Source: Solobacterium sp. (GTDB lineage Bacteria; Bacillota_I; Bacilli_A; Erysipelotrichales; Erysipelotrichaceae). From it: DNA of 58,540 nt. The position numbers and the translations under genes are program-made. Numbering within the stretch: position 1 is the stretch's first letter; every line of letters begins with the position of its first letter. Under the pieces are notes generated by a model. It was not told the origin of the DNA. It did not search any database and was given only the letters and a program-made list of their open reading frames with translations. Location of the stretch: NCBI GenBank assembly GCA_017432325.1, contig JAFRJJ010000065.1, positions 1 to 58,540 on the forward strand, written 5' to 3'. Shown piece after piece: positions 16,801-26,247 of this stretch.

Positions 16801-17553
16801 TCATTCGCCTGTATCAAACAGCTGACGGAACATCTCCGTTTCATCAGCCAGTATCTCTTCTGTCAGTTCGCTGTCGGATGTCTCCTGTTTCGGGGAGATC
16901 CCGGTCGTGTATCCTTTCAGATTCCCATGCTCGATGTAGAAGAATGCAGGGACATAGATACGTTTTTCTCCCGTCTCAATGATACTGTCTCCGCTGTTCA
17001 GAGTATAATCTTCCAGCACATCCGCCCATTTTGAGATCATCCAGGCATAAGTTACTGTTCCTTCAATGCTTTTTACTGCCTTCCCATCTTCAGCAATGTA
17101 TTGATCGCGGAAGATCTCACTGCCGTCTTCATCCCAGATCTCGATATATCTGATCTCATGAACTCCGGCTTCTGCCGCTGTACGGGCAGCGGTTTCGATC
17201 ACGCTCCGGCACCAGGGACACATCTCATCTCCGATATAAAGCCAGAAAGTATCTCCGTTCAGTATTTTCCCAAGAACTGTTTTATCAGCTGTCGGAACGA
17301 AGGCAGGCTCTTCCGGGAGAAAGACACTTCTTATTTCATCACCGGATGAGGAGAGCGTTCCGTTCAGGGATTCATATGCCGTCCTGAAATCCTTGACGGT
17401 ATGAACTTCCGTATCACCGCATTCTTCAAAAACATCACAGCCCTGTGTGCCGGATTCTTTATCTGCCGTGTTTTCCGAAGCACAGGCTGAAAACATGCTT
17501 GTCAAAGCAAATGCAGCAGTCGTCAGTATCAGCTTTTTCATTCTCATCTTCAT
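16801..17553 (-). CDS. Thioredoxin-fold lipoprotein with CPWC motif
   Basis: This 250-residue lipoprotein has a basic N-terminus, a hydrophobic segment and a lipobox SMFSAC with C24 as the lipidation site. After an acidic linker, a thioredoxin-like domain carries the redox pair CPWC at residues 112-115 (GDEMCPWCRSVIE), preceded by a beta strand (TFWLYIG). It should act outside the membrane in thiol-disulfide exchange. The start codon overlaps the stop of the broken gene upstream (ATGA), so the two were translated together. Its neighbours are an exported flavin-type lipoprotein and a nitroreductase, consistent with extracytoplasmic redox work. Confidence 0.8.
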   Translation of the reverse strand: MKMRMKKLILTTAAFALTSMFSACASENTADKESGTQGCDVFEECGDTEVHTVKDFRTAYESLNGTLSSSGDEIRSVFLPEEPAFVPTADKTVLGKILNGDTFWLYIGDEMCPWCRSVIETAARTAAEAGVHEIRYIEIWDEDGSEIFRDQYIAEDGKAVKSIEGTVTYAWMISKWADVLEDYTLNSGDSIIETGEKRIYVPAFFYIEHGNLKGYTTGISPKQETSDSELTEEILADETEMFRQLFDTGE

Positions 17554-17916
17554 TCATTTTCCTCAATATATACCGCAGGACTCAGATCTTTGAGTTCAGG
17601 AAGCAGTGTATTTCCGGTCAGTTCCGCAGCGTACCTTTTTACGATTTCAATTCTGTTTCCTCTTACGATCCTGTTCACATCAGATCCCGTGAAAACCGGA
17701 AATGCAGTCTGTTTCGGATTGCTCTTTGTTACCGTAAAAAGAATTATATGATGCGGATCGCCGGATCAAAATGATGTCAGCAGGTCTCCGGTCAATTCAT
17801 GCATATGACAGAACGTTATTGTCAGTGCCTGTTTCCTATTCCCTTCACTTTTCGCGGTCTGAGCTTGAGTTGAGTATAACCCTAACGTATCAGTGAGTTC
17901 CATAAAAATGCATCAT
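17550..17916 (-). pseudogene. Broken gene, unknown product, with in-frame TGA
   Basis: AGGAGGTGAA precedes an ATG at 17916 whose frame closes after eight codons. Removing one T from the run at 17904-17908 joins it to a frame starting MELTDTLGLYSTQ. That frame runs to an internal TGA (17766-17768) and then continues as SGDPHHIILFTVTKSNP to VYIEENE and a stop that overlaps the next start codon (ATGA). The text is coding-like throughout and the coupling with the thioredoxin-like lipoprotein is intact. I conclude one gene with a frameshift and a nonsense codon. A selenocysteine TGA was considered and is not supported. No family is recognised. Confidence 0.55.
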
Positions 17917-17917
17917 T

Positions 17918-17985
17918 TCACCTCCTGGATTTAACTGATTTCATTAGTAAAAAAAGCCGATCATATGAATGGATCGACTTATATC
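17918..17985 (-). repeat. Repeated module: terminator, ACTAATGAAAT palindrome, ribosome site
   Basis: Read on the minus strand, a GTCGATC...GATCGGC terminator is followed by ACTAATGAAATCAGT and then CCAGGAGGT. The same order and spacing recurs at 43362-43436 after the tRNA-Leu gene (ACTAATGAAATTAGT, CCAGGAGGT), so this is a dispersed intergenic module and not chance similarity. It overlaps repeat copy B. Confidence 0.65.
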
Positions 17986-18055
17986 ATCCGTGCGGTGTTT
18001 TATACACATACTAATAGTTTTTATAGTTTTTTGCTCACGGTATTATTGTATTGCA
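17951..18055. repeat. Direct repeat, copy B (about 105 bp)
   Basis: Second copy of the 16531-16636 repeat. It covers the last codons (NTIIP), stop and terminator of the lipoprotein gene at 18035-18631. In copy A the corresponding minus-strand frame also reads NTIIT and a stop, which suggests that copy A is the relic of a duplicated gene end. Confidence 0.85.
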
Positions 18056-18631
18056 TCTGTCAAATTTGTTTTTCAGGTTCCATGTATAATTCTTCAGCTC
18101 CGGCGAAAATGTCTGGAATTCCGCCCACACTTCGGTCAGATAATAACCGACAACCACTTCCCGGCGATTGCCGAACTGGGAAGTCAGAACCGGACTGTTT
18201 TCAAAGCAGCGGTTAATGATATCCTCATCCTTTGTAAAGTTTACCTTTCCGCCAAGCCTGACATACGTCATGGTTTCCTGGTCACAGATACAGATCTGCA
18301 GGTACGGATGTGTCTGCATTTCCTTATAGGATGTGTAAAACTCTACCGTATCAAAATACAATATGCCGTCTTCTTCAAACTTGAATTCCAGCGGACGGAT
18401 CTGGGGATTTCCATCCAATCCAAGTGTAGTTCCATACTGCAGAGGAAACTTCCGGAATGTCTGTACAACAACATCCAGCCCGTCTTCATAATTCAGTGAT
18501 TTAAAGAATTCCAATGTATCCGATGTCTGTGCCATTTCATTCACCTCTTCCTGTGCAGGTTTTTCTGTTTGTTTCTGTGCCGGGCATCCGAACATGAAAA
18601 GGCTAAGCAGAATCATGCCGATCTTTTTCAT
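18035..18631 (-). CDS. Lipoprotein with pyridoxamine-phosphate-oxidase-like domain
   Basis: This 198-residue protein has a lipoprotein signal peptide with lipobox FMFGC (C16), followed by a Gln/Glu-rich linker. The rest is a split-barrel PNPOx-like flavin-binding domain: FPLQYGTTLGLDGNPQIRP, LYFDTVEFYTSYKEM and VRLGGKVNF are typical. Such domains bind FMN or F420. Lipid anchoring of this fold is unusual and implies an extracytoplasmic flavoenzyme. It lies three bases after the nitroreductase gene, in an operon with a RibU-like importer. The last residues derive from the direct repeat at 17951. Confidence 0.8.
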   Translation of the reverse strand: MKKIGMILLSLFMFGCPAQKQTEKPAQEEVNEMAQTSDTLEFFKSLNYEDGLDVVVQTFRKFPLQYGTTLGLDGNPQIRPLEFKFEEDGILYFDTVEFYTSYKEMQTHPYLQICICDQETMTYVRLGGKVNFTKDEDIINRCFENSPVLTSQFGNRREVVVGYYLTEVWAEFQTFSPELKNYTWNLKNKFDRCNTIIP

Positions 18632-18633
18632 CG

Positions 18634-19206
18634 CTATCGTACGATCCTGATTCTGTTTTCTTTTCTGGGCTTGAGCGGCGGATATTCCCCGTCAATATAT
18701 CCGAGGATCACAAACGCACGTGCTGTATAATCTTCGGGAATTTCCCATTCTTTCATCAGTTCTCTTCCGAACTCATTGTCGAACGTCATTTCCGCACGTC
18801 CGATGATCGCAGATGCCACGCCCAGATCATACGCTTCCAGAATCATGTTTTCCGCTGAGCAGAACGAATCGGAAATACTGTACTGGCCAGTGCCTTTGTT
18901 GAAGATGACGCAGACGGTCGGTGCATCATAGAATCCGCTCCTGATGGTCGGATCATCAATAATGCTTGGCTGCTCCGCGGAAACATGCCCGACATTCGGT
19001 CGTTTCATAACGGAAGCGTTGATCCTGCCGAGCTTCAGAGCCAGATCACGGTCCTGCACGGCAACGATCATTGCCCGCTGTGCTCCTCCTGCACTCGGTG
19101 CGTAAATTCCTGCTTCAAGGATGAGATTCAGCTCTTCATCTGTAATCTGTTCACTCTTGTATTTTCTGATTGCCCTGCGGTTTCTGATTGCTTCGATCAT
19201 TGCCAT
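18634..19206 (-). CDS. Nitroreductase-family flavoenzyme
   Basis: This 190-residue FMN enzyme begins with the family signature RNRRAIRKYKSEQI near residue 7, carries APSAGGAQ at 36-43 and a central DLGVASAIIGRAE helix, and ends with a PPLKPRKENRI tail. It is paralogous to the protein at 26247-26840 (RRSIRRFKDEQI, APCAGGRQ, PAAKPRREGRV). These enzymes transfer electrons from NAD(P)H to various acceptors. The start overlaps the end of the RibU-like gene by ten bases, so FMN supply and the flavoenzyme are coupled. Confidence 0.87.
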   Translation of the reverse strand: MAMIEAIRNRRAIRKYKSEQITDEELNLILEAGIYAPSAGGAQRAMIVAVQDRDLALKLGRINASVMKRPNVGHVSAEQPSIIDDPTIRSGFYDAPTVCVIFNKGTGQYSISDSFCSAENMILEAYDLGVASAIIGRAEMTFDNEFGRELMKEWEIPEDYTARAFVILGYIDGEYPPLKPRKENRIRIVR

Positions 19207-19811
19207 ATTCTTCCTCCGATCCGCCTTTCTGCGATATAAGCAAGTGTGGAATTGATGCCGTATTTGATGAGATTGAAGGGAATCAAAGACAACACCAGCA
19301 TCCCGAATGTGTTATGAACCAGCGGATTAAACTGCATGAATACCGCCAGAATGTCGTCTGCGCTCATCCCGAACAGTTTTGCATACATCGGGAATGTGAT
19401 GAAGTAATTTGCGAATACCGCACATACGGAACAGATTACCGTGGCTGAAGCCAGTGCAGCCACAATGGATTTTCGGTCCTTCCTGTTTCTGAGAATCAGT
19501 CTCATCGGAACCAGGTAGAGAAAACTGATGATTATATTAACGATTTCACCGATAAACATGGTCGTTGTACCGGTAAACAGGAATTTGAGCACAACCTTCA
19601 GCACAGCTGCGATCATCCCGTATTTCAATCCCATAGCCAGCCCTGCCAGAATTACCGGCACTTCCGAAAGATCCATTTTGATAAATGCGGGCATAAAAGG
19701 CAGGGAAATTTCGAAGCTCATCAGCACAGCAGCAATTGCGCCGAGCAGTGCGCACAGTATCATCTTCCGGGTTTCAGAAGAAGCGGTATGTTCTTTTCGG
19801 ATTGCAGTCAT
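19197..19811 (-). CDS. RibU-like ECF transporter S component
   Basis: This 204-residue protein has about six membrane helices and the N-terminal pattern of an energy-coupling-factor substrate-binding subunit (KMILCALLGAIAAVLMSF, FIKMDLSEVPVILAGLAMG). FIKMDLSEVP is typical of the riboflavin-specific RibU group, so import of riboflavin is the likely role. It needs the shared EcfA/EcfT module, which is not in this window. I use the ATG at 19811, with GGAGGAAG seven bases upstream. It is the first gene of the operon with the nitroreductase and PNPOx-like lipoprotein, so all three relate to flavin use. Confidence 0.83.
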   Translation of the reverse strand: MTAIRKEHTASSETRKMILCALLGAIAAVLMSFEISLPFMPAFIKMDLSEVPVILAGLAMGLKYGMIAAVLKVVLKFLFTGTTTMFIGEIVNIIISFLYLVPMRLILRNRKDRKSIVAALASATVICSVCAVFANYFITFPMYAKLFGMSADDILAVFMQFNPLVHNTFGMLVLSLIPFNLIKYGINSTLAYIAERRIGGRIWQ

Positions 19812-19860
19812 AATGTTTCTTCCTCCTGCATCTGTATCGTACCTGTTCCTCCGGCAGCGC

Positions 19861-19903
19861 AAAAGTACGCACTTTTAAGTGGCCTGGTTACTTATTTGTA
19901 ATC
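19861..19903. promoter_or_regulatory. Candidate HxlR operator upstream of the RibU-like operon
   Basis: AAAAGTACGCACTTTT (19861-19876) is a near palindrome 50 bases upstream of the RibU-like start codon. GTTAC and GTAATC follow at 19887-19903. The first twelve bases are identical to 29318-29329 upstream of the ACGX peptide gene, and a GTAAC/ATTAC pair is adjacent there too. Binding by the HxlR protein at 29433 is an inference. Confidence 0.6.
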
Positions 19904-19905
19904 AG

Positions 19906-19933
19906 AGAAAAGGATCACCTGATCGGATGATCC
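19906..19933 (-). terminator. Intrinsic terminator of the GH1 operon
   Basis: On the minus strand GGATCA and TGATCC pair and are followed by TTTTCTCT, 13 bases after the glycosidase stop codon. Confidence 0.65.
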
Positions 19934-19945
19934 CCTTCAGCTTTC

Positions 19946-21430
<1,485 letters not shown>

Positions 21431-22549
21431 TTATGCATTGATCGCAGCCACGTTCATGACGGAATCATAGCTGCCGAATTCTTTCTGAACATATTTTAAC
21501 AGTTCGGACTCCTGGCTAAAAAGCTCTGCGGATACAATTCCGGAACATATTGATCCTTTGGCACCGGATGTCCGCAGATCTTCCAGTACGCGATCCAATC
21601 CTTCCCGATGTTCCTCTGTATCCACCAGAATCAGATTGCACTGGGAAGTCAGCGCCATGCCAATGGCCAGATGCGCGCCCCAGTTTCCGCCGGCTCCGAT
21701 GATCAGAACTGTTTTGCCTGCCGCGAGATACCCTTCATCCACAGCATACTTGTTCTTCATTTCCCTGTCCTGTTCGGATATGCCGGCTTTTTCAGCGGAG
21801 ACTTCACTGTTTCTCAGGAAATTACCCGCAAGCCTGCAGAATTCATCAAAGGCATCCAGATGGACAGCGTGACCACCTTCCAGTGCGTGGAATTCACAGC
21901 CAGGCACGGAATCCTGCAGATACTGCCATAATTCCTCTGACGCATAATGTGATTTTGTCCCCATGACAATTAATGTCGGCATGGTCACAAAACGGAATGC
22001 ATCACGCCAGTCACGGTTTACGTGATCGTGATAGATTCTTCCGATCATCTCCCCGCGCACAGCATTGCCATCAGGAGATCCTCTCATTTCCGCCGGTGCA
22101 AAGGACGGCCAGTCCATCACACCCCTGTAGCGGAGGGATTCCTCCTCACTCCATAAAGGATCGGAAAGCAGAATCGGTGCTTCTTCCTCAAGCACATATT
22201 TCCGGATTCTTTCATTTCCGTACAGTTCCATGAAGCACCATGCCACTGCATTTCCCATGGAATGGGCAAGCAGAGAGAAATCGCGGATTTCCGCATCTTC
22301 CAGCATCTCTTTCACATCTTTTGCGAACTGTTCAATATGATTTCCGTATTCGGTCACGGCAGATTCCCCGTGATTGCGGTAATCCAGAACATATACGGTA
22401 TGATCTGCGGAAAGCACATCTGCACACCCCTGGAAAGAAGCGCAGTCCTGACCGAGTCCCGGCAGGATCACAAGCGCATCCGGCTGATTTCCCGTTACAG
22501 TATAGTGAAGACGGATTCCGTCTGTTGTTTCGAAGTATCTGTTTTCCAT
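21431..22549 (-). CDS. Alpha/beta-hydrolase fused to a truncated SDR Rossmann half
   Basis: This 372-residue protein has two unrelated parts. Residues 1-250 are an alpha/beta hydrolase with nucleophile S97 (LLAHSMGNA) and H227 (EGGHAVH), suggesting an esterase or lactonase. Residues 277-372 are the N-terminal half of a short-chain dehydrogenase: the NAD-binding loop GAGGNWG at 285-291, an acidic LVDTEEH after the second strand and a terminal MNVAAINA matching the NNAG motif. The protein stops there, so the catalytic YxxxK region is missing. The ATG at 22549 follows AAGGGA. Either it is a decayed gene joined to a hydrolase or a real nucleotide-sensing fusion. Confidence 0.75.
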   Translation of the reverse strand: MENRYFETTDGIRLHYTVTGNQPDALVILPGLGQDCASFQGCADVLSADHTVYVLDYRNHGESAVTEYGNHIEQFAKDVKEMLEDAEIRDFSLLAHSMGNAVAWCFMELYGNERIRKYVLEEEAPILLSDPLWSEEESLRYRGVMDWPSFAPAEMRGSPDGNAVRGEMIGRIYHDHVNRDWRDAFRFVTMPTLIVMGTKSHYASEELWQYLQDSVPGCEFHALEGGHAVHLDAFDEFCRLAGNFLRNSEVSAEKAGISEQDREMKNKYAVDEGYLAAGKTVLIIGAGGNWGAHLAIGMALTSQCNLILVDTEEHREGLDRVLEDLRTSGAKGSICSGIVSAELFSQESELLKYVQKEFGSYDSVMNVAAINA

Positions 22550-22603
22550 ATTAATCCCTTTCAAAGACAGATACTGACCGGTGCTGTCCGGTCAGTATAA
22601 CGA

Positions 22604-23527
22604 TTAAGCTTTCCCTTCTCTTTTGGCGACCCACGCCGCAAACATCGGGGTTAAGAATGATGTCACGATGACTGCCGCCGCAATCTGTGCTGTCGCGACA
22701 GGAGCTACAGCAGCGTATCTCGGATCGACATCCGCCAGTGACTGCGGATTGGCAACGCCGGAAGCTGCGACACTGGAAATTGCCGCACCGGCAAATCCTT
22801 CTTTAAAGATCAGTTTTTCAACCAGAACCGTAACTGCACCTACAACGAATGTTGCGATGACACCAAGCAGGATTCCCGAGATGCCGCCCTGGATCAGCTG
22901 GCTGATGCTCATACCTCCACCGAGCGCAAAGCCGACCATGATTGTGGCAGGCTGGACACCCTGGCTCAGGACCTTTTTCAATCCCGGAAACAAAGCACCC
23001 AGAACAATACCGAAGACAAGCGGCAGGATCGAACCAATCAGAGCACCGGGGGAAATTGCCGCAAGACCGGCGGAACTCATCGCGAGCATAGTGACTGTAG
23101 GTCCGACCGAGAGATCGGTAATCGCAACTGCGCCTTTATCGGAGTCATCACCCATCGATGCCACGATACCAGAGTAAAGTGCGTTATTGGCAACGGAAAT
23201 GGAACCGATGATTGCCAGGGAAGAAAGTCCGAGGAAATTGTCATTGAACAGGAACGCTACGGCAAATCCGAGAAGAATTGCCATTGCAATCTTTGTCACA
23301 ATGATAACTGTTCCTTTGGCAACTGCTTTGCCGGTGGAACCGATGTTCATGGATGCACCGAGGAAGAAAAGGAAGATGCCGACCAGGGCACCGGTTCCGT
23401 GCGCCATGGCAGTCCAGAAGCTTCCGATATTCAGGAATTCCGGGACAAATGAATTCAGGAGAACACCGATTACCATCGGTACGACAATGACATCACCCGG
23501 AAACCGTTTATACTGCAGTTTCGCCAT
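22604..23527 (-). CDS. 2-keto-3-deoxygluconate permease family transporter
   Basis: This 307-residue transporter has about ten membrane helices. GTGALVGIFLFFLGASMNIG, SVANNALYSGIVASMGD and ATAQIAAAVIVTSFLTPM are characteristic of the KdgT family, which imports 2-keto-3-deoxygluconate or related sugar acids with protons. The gene lies directly after the SDR gene (two-base gap) and before the hydrolase fusion, so the operon likely handles a sugar acid or uronate-derived compound. KdgT proteins are usually a little longer. Exact substrate uncertain. Confidence 0.83.
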   Translation of the reverse strand: MAKLQYKRFPGDVIVVPMVIGVLLNSFVPEFLNIGSFWTAMAHGTGALVGIFLFFLGASMNIGSTGKAVAKGTVIIVTKIAMAILLGFAVAFLFNDNFLGLSSLAIIGSISVANNALYSGIVASMGDDSDKGAVAITDLSVGPTVTMLAMSSAGLAAISPGALIGSILPLVFGIVLGALFPGLKKVLSQGVQPATIMVGFALGGGMSISQLIQGGISGILLGVIATFVVGAVTVLVEKLIFKEGFAGAAISSVAASGVANPQSLADVDPRYAAVAPVATAQIAAAVIVTSFLTPMFAAWVAKREGKA

Positions 23528-23529
23528 AC

Positions 23530-24276
23530 TCAGTCTAAGACAATGCCCCCGTCCACATCACCGATTTCGCCGTTGACGAAGCTTGCGGCATCACTTGCGA
23601 AGAACAGAATCATCTGTGCAGGCTCGTGCGGTTCAGCAGCTCTTCCCAGAGGGATCATAGAGATGATACGGTTATTTGTTTCTTCATCCAGGGAGCTGGT
23701 CATAGGAGTCTTTGTGAAGGACGGGCATACTGCATTGGCGCAGATATTGTATTTGCCGCCTTCCTTCGCGATTGCCTTTGTCAGACCGATTACACCGGCT
23801 TTGCTTGCTGCATAAGCGCTTCTTCCCATCAGGCCTCCGCCGATCTTTCCGGCAACAGATGCGACGTTGACGATTCTTCCGCCGCCATGTTCTTTGAAGT
23901 GATTATAAACAGTCTGGCACATAACGAATGTACCGGTCATGTTAATGCGTACGCATCTGTCCCATTCAGCGTCTGTCAGATCTTCAAACAGGGCACGGGA
24001 TACAATACCGCCGCAGTTGACGACAACATCGATGCGCTCATAGTCGTTTAGCACCTGAGCCATTGTTTCGCGGATGCTTTCCGAGTTACCGAGGTCAACT
24101 CTGTAAGCCTTGCTGTTTCCGAGTTCCTTTGCTGTTTCTTCTGCCTTATTCAGGTTCAGATCAAGAATGACAACATGTCCGCCGCCTCTGACAATTTCGG
24201 ATGCGACTTCTTTTCCGATTCCCTGTGCTGCGCCTGTAACAACGACTGTCTTTCCTTCAAAATCCCAAATCTGCAT
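23530..24276 (-). CDS. Short-chain dehydrogenase/reductase
   Basis: This 248-residue NAD(P)-dependent oxidoreductase has all SDR landmarks: GAAQGIG near residue 16, a D after the second strand (ILDLN) that favours NAD(H), VVNCGGI near 86, catalytic Ser in NVASVAG and YAASK at about 153-157. It resembles gluconate 5-dehydrogenase or KDG-oxidising enzymes, which fits the adjacent KdgT-type permease. It is the first gene of the operon and faces the LysR gene across 149 bases. Confidence 0.87.
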   Translation of the reverse strand: MQIWDFEGKTVVVTGAAQGIGKEVASEIVRGGGHVVILDLNLNKAEETAKELGNSKAYRVDLGNSESIRETMAQVLNDYERIDVVVNCGGIVSRALFEDLTDAEWDRCVRINMTGTFVMCQTVYNHFKEHGGGRIVNVASVAGKIGGGLMGRSAYAASKAGVIGLTKAIAKEGGKYNICANAVCPSFTKTPMTSSLDEETNNRIISMIPLGRAAEPHEPAQMILFFASDAASFVNGEIGDVDGGIVLD

Positions 24277-24360
24277 TTTAAATCCTTTCCTGCGGTATTT
24301 ACCGCTCTTTGTTTATATTTTCAGAATAATCGGAATTCAACTGTCACGGAAGAATCGGTT

Positions 24361-24399
24361 AGGTTGATGGTGCCAACCTTATGGTTATCACTGTATAAT
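24361..24399 (+). promoter_or_regulatory. LysR-type operator and -10 box
   Basis: AGGTTG-N7-CAACCT (24361-24379) is an inverted repeat with the spacing of a LysR-family site. TATAAT at 24394-24399 can serve the LysR gene. The site lies between that gene and the divergent SDR/KdgT operon, so one regulator could control both. Confidence 0.55.
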
Positions 24400-24425
24400 G
24401 GTGGATATAAAAGGAGATGTGGCTT

Positions 24426-25355
24426 ATGAGCCTGTTCAACACCCAGCTTGAAACCTTTCTGATTACCGCAGACTGCGGCAGTTTCCGCAAAGCAGGAGAT
24501 GAAATGTTCATCTCTGCAACAGCAGTTCAAAAGCAGATTACGCTTTTGGAACAGAATCTCGGCGTAAAGCTTTTCGTGCGCACAAACCGCGGCCTGACAT
24601 TATCCCCCGCGGGCAAGTCACTCTATGCGGACGGAAAGTACCTGCTTCAGTTCTCAAAAGAAGCAGAAACAAGGGTACGCACCGCTTCCGAAACAATGAC
24701 ACCCGAAATACGCGTTGTCTTTTCTCCGATTTCACCTCCGGTCATGCTCAGCAAGCTCTGGCCGGAAGTCATGAAAATCGATCCGAACTTTAACATGATT
24801 CTGATCAGCCGGGGCGATGATCCGAAAACAAAAGCAGAGACGCTGCAGAATATGGGAATCACCATTGATCTGATCGAAAGTGCCTATGACGAAGACAAAT
24901 CAAGGGAAGCCGGGTTAAGAAATGTCAAGCTGTGTGACATTCCGCTTGGAATTGTATTAAGACGGGATCATCCCCTTGCCGAACGGAAACATCTGACAAT
25001 CCGGGATCTGGAAGAAACAAAACTTATCATACCGATCCGGGGGGTTAATCAATATGCGGATAATGTGCGCAATGAACTGATTGAGCGGCAGACCATTTCC
25101 ATTCTTGAAATAGATGATTATACAGTAGATACATACAATCTCTGTCTGCGGGAAAACTGTGCCATGCTTGCATTGAATCCGACAAACGTGCATCCCCTGC
25201 TGATCTACCGGAAAGTCGACTGGCCTTTCACCATCCCCTACGGTCTGCTCTGCTCAGCCGAACCTTCCCCGGTCGTGATGGATTTTCTCAGAATCCTGCA
25301 CCTTGTGATCAAAACGGATTATATCTGCCTGGATCCGACGGTAAATTTCCTCTGA
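24426..25355 (+). CDS. LysR-family transcriptional regulator
   Basis: This 309-residue activator/repressor has the N-terminal winged HTH (LETFLITADCGSFRKAGDEMFIS, VQKQITLLEQNLGVKLFVRT) and a C-terminal substrate-binding fold. The ATG at 24426 is spaced nine bases from AGGAG; the ATG at 24417 lies within the ribosome site and is rejected. Its divergence from the SDR-KdgT-hydrolase-GH1 operon makes that operon the obvious target. The inducer is probably a metabolite of the imported sugar acid, which is inference. Confidence 0.87.
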   Translation: MSLFNTQLETFLITADCGSFRKAGDEMFISATAVQKQITLLEQNLGVKLFVRTNRGLTLSPAGKSLYADGKYLLQFSKEAETRVRTASETMTPEIRVVFSPISPPVMLSKLWPEVMKIDPNFNMILISRGDDPKTKAETLQNMGITIDLIESAYDEDKSREAGLRNVKLCDIPLGIVLRRDHPLAERKHLTIRDLEETKLIIPIRGVNQYADNVRNELIERQTISILEIDDYTVDTYNLCLRENCAMLALNPTNVHPLLIYRKVDWPFTIPYGLLCSAEPSPVVMDFLRILHLVIKTDYICLDPTVNFL

Positions 25356-25374
25356 TAAAAATGACAGGCACCTG

Positions 25375-26247
25375 TCATTTCTTGTCCGTATATCTGTGTA
25401 TCTTCCGCTTCCGCTCTTTCTGAACACCTCTTGCATAGGGGATTTCCGGATACCCGAAACCGATGATAATTCCGGTGTAATGATCTGACGGGATATCCAG
25501 CATCTTTCTTGCCTGCGGGGCAAGCTCATTCAGTACTTCCGCACTGTAGCTCATCATGACGGTTCCCAGCCCATGCGCATTGCAGAGCAGTTCAAAGTAA
25601 GCAGCCGCAATGATACAGTCGGCTTTGCTGTCCTCACCCCATTTTCCGGTGCATCCTGCATGGGCAATGAAAAGATGAGGTGCACCGCAGAAGAGAAGAT
25701 CATCCTTGCGTACAGTCCGCTCGGATTCTTTCATTTTTCTGTAATAAAACCTGCTGAAACTGTGTGTATATATTCCCTGTGATGCTTTTTGTTCCATGAC
25801 AGTATATGCAACGTTACGAATCTGTCTGACTCTGGCCCGATCATCAATTACCGTATATTCCACGCCCTGGCTGTTTCCTCCTGTCGGGGCATTTTCCATG
25901 GCACTAAGGATTCTGTCAATGATCTGAGGTTCCACATCCTGATCCAGAAATCTCCGGCAGGAACGACGGGAAGAAATCAGTTCTTCCATGTATTCACCCA
26001 TATCTTCCGGAGGCAGCGGAAGGGAGTCTTCGGGATGCCTGTCAAAAATCGATATGGCTGCCTGCGGACATACCGCCAGACAATGCTGGCACCTCCAGCA
26101 TCCGTGCCACCCAAAACGGTCAAATTCCTTCATGAACGGATACCCGTTTTCATCCTGTTCAATCACCATCCCCGAACATGTATTGACGCATCTGCCGCAC
26201 CGGATGCATTTATCATAATCGACTTTAAAATGCGTTTTCTCTTTCAT
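25375..26247 (-). CDS. Ferredoxin-nitroreductase fusion
   Basis: This 290-residue protein has an N-terminal ferredoxin domain with two 4Fe-4S motifs: C14-C17-C20-C24 and C50-C53-C56-C60. A nitroreductase FMN domain follows from about residue 90 (SSRRSCRRFLDQDVE, NAPTGGNSQG). Electrons could pass from ferredoxin-type donors to FMN and then to a substrate. Its ATG shares one base with the stop of the preceding gene (TGATG). It is the last gene of the operon headed by the ACGX-repeat peptide, so oxidation or reduction of the modified peptide is a plausible role. Free-standing members act on small electrophiles, so this remains inference. Confidence 0.83.
   Translation of the reverse strand: MKEKTHFKVDYDKCIRCGRCVNTCSGMVIEQDENGYPFMKEFDRFGWHGCWRCQHCLAVCPQAAISIFDRHPEDSLPLPPEDMGEYMEELISSRRSCRRFLDQDVEPQIIDRILSAMENAPTGGNSQGVEYTVIDDRARVRQIRNVAYTVMEQKASQGIYTHSFSRFYYRKMKESERTVRKDDLLFCGAPHLFIAHAGCTGKWGEDSKADCIIAAAYFELLCNAHGLGTVMMSYSAEVLNELAPQARKMLDIPSDHYTGIIIGFGYPEIPYARGVQKERKRKIHRYTDKK

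Noticed and set aside
16616..16804. 62-codon minus-strand frame after the thioredoxin-like gene
   Set aside because: It crosses the inverted repeat and the terminator-like repeat copy A, lacks a ribosome site and resembles no family.
17766..17768. TGA as selenocysteine codon
   Set aside because: No convincing SECIS stem-loop follows, Ser and not a redox motif surrounds it, and the gene also needs a frameshift.
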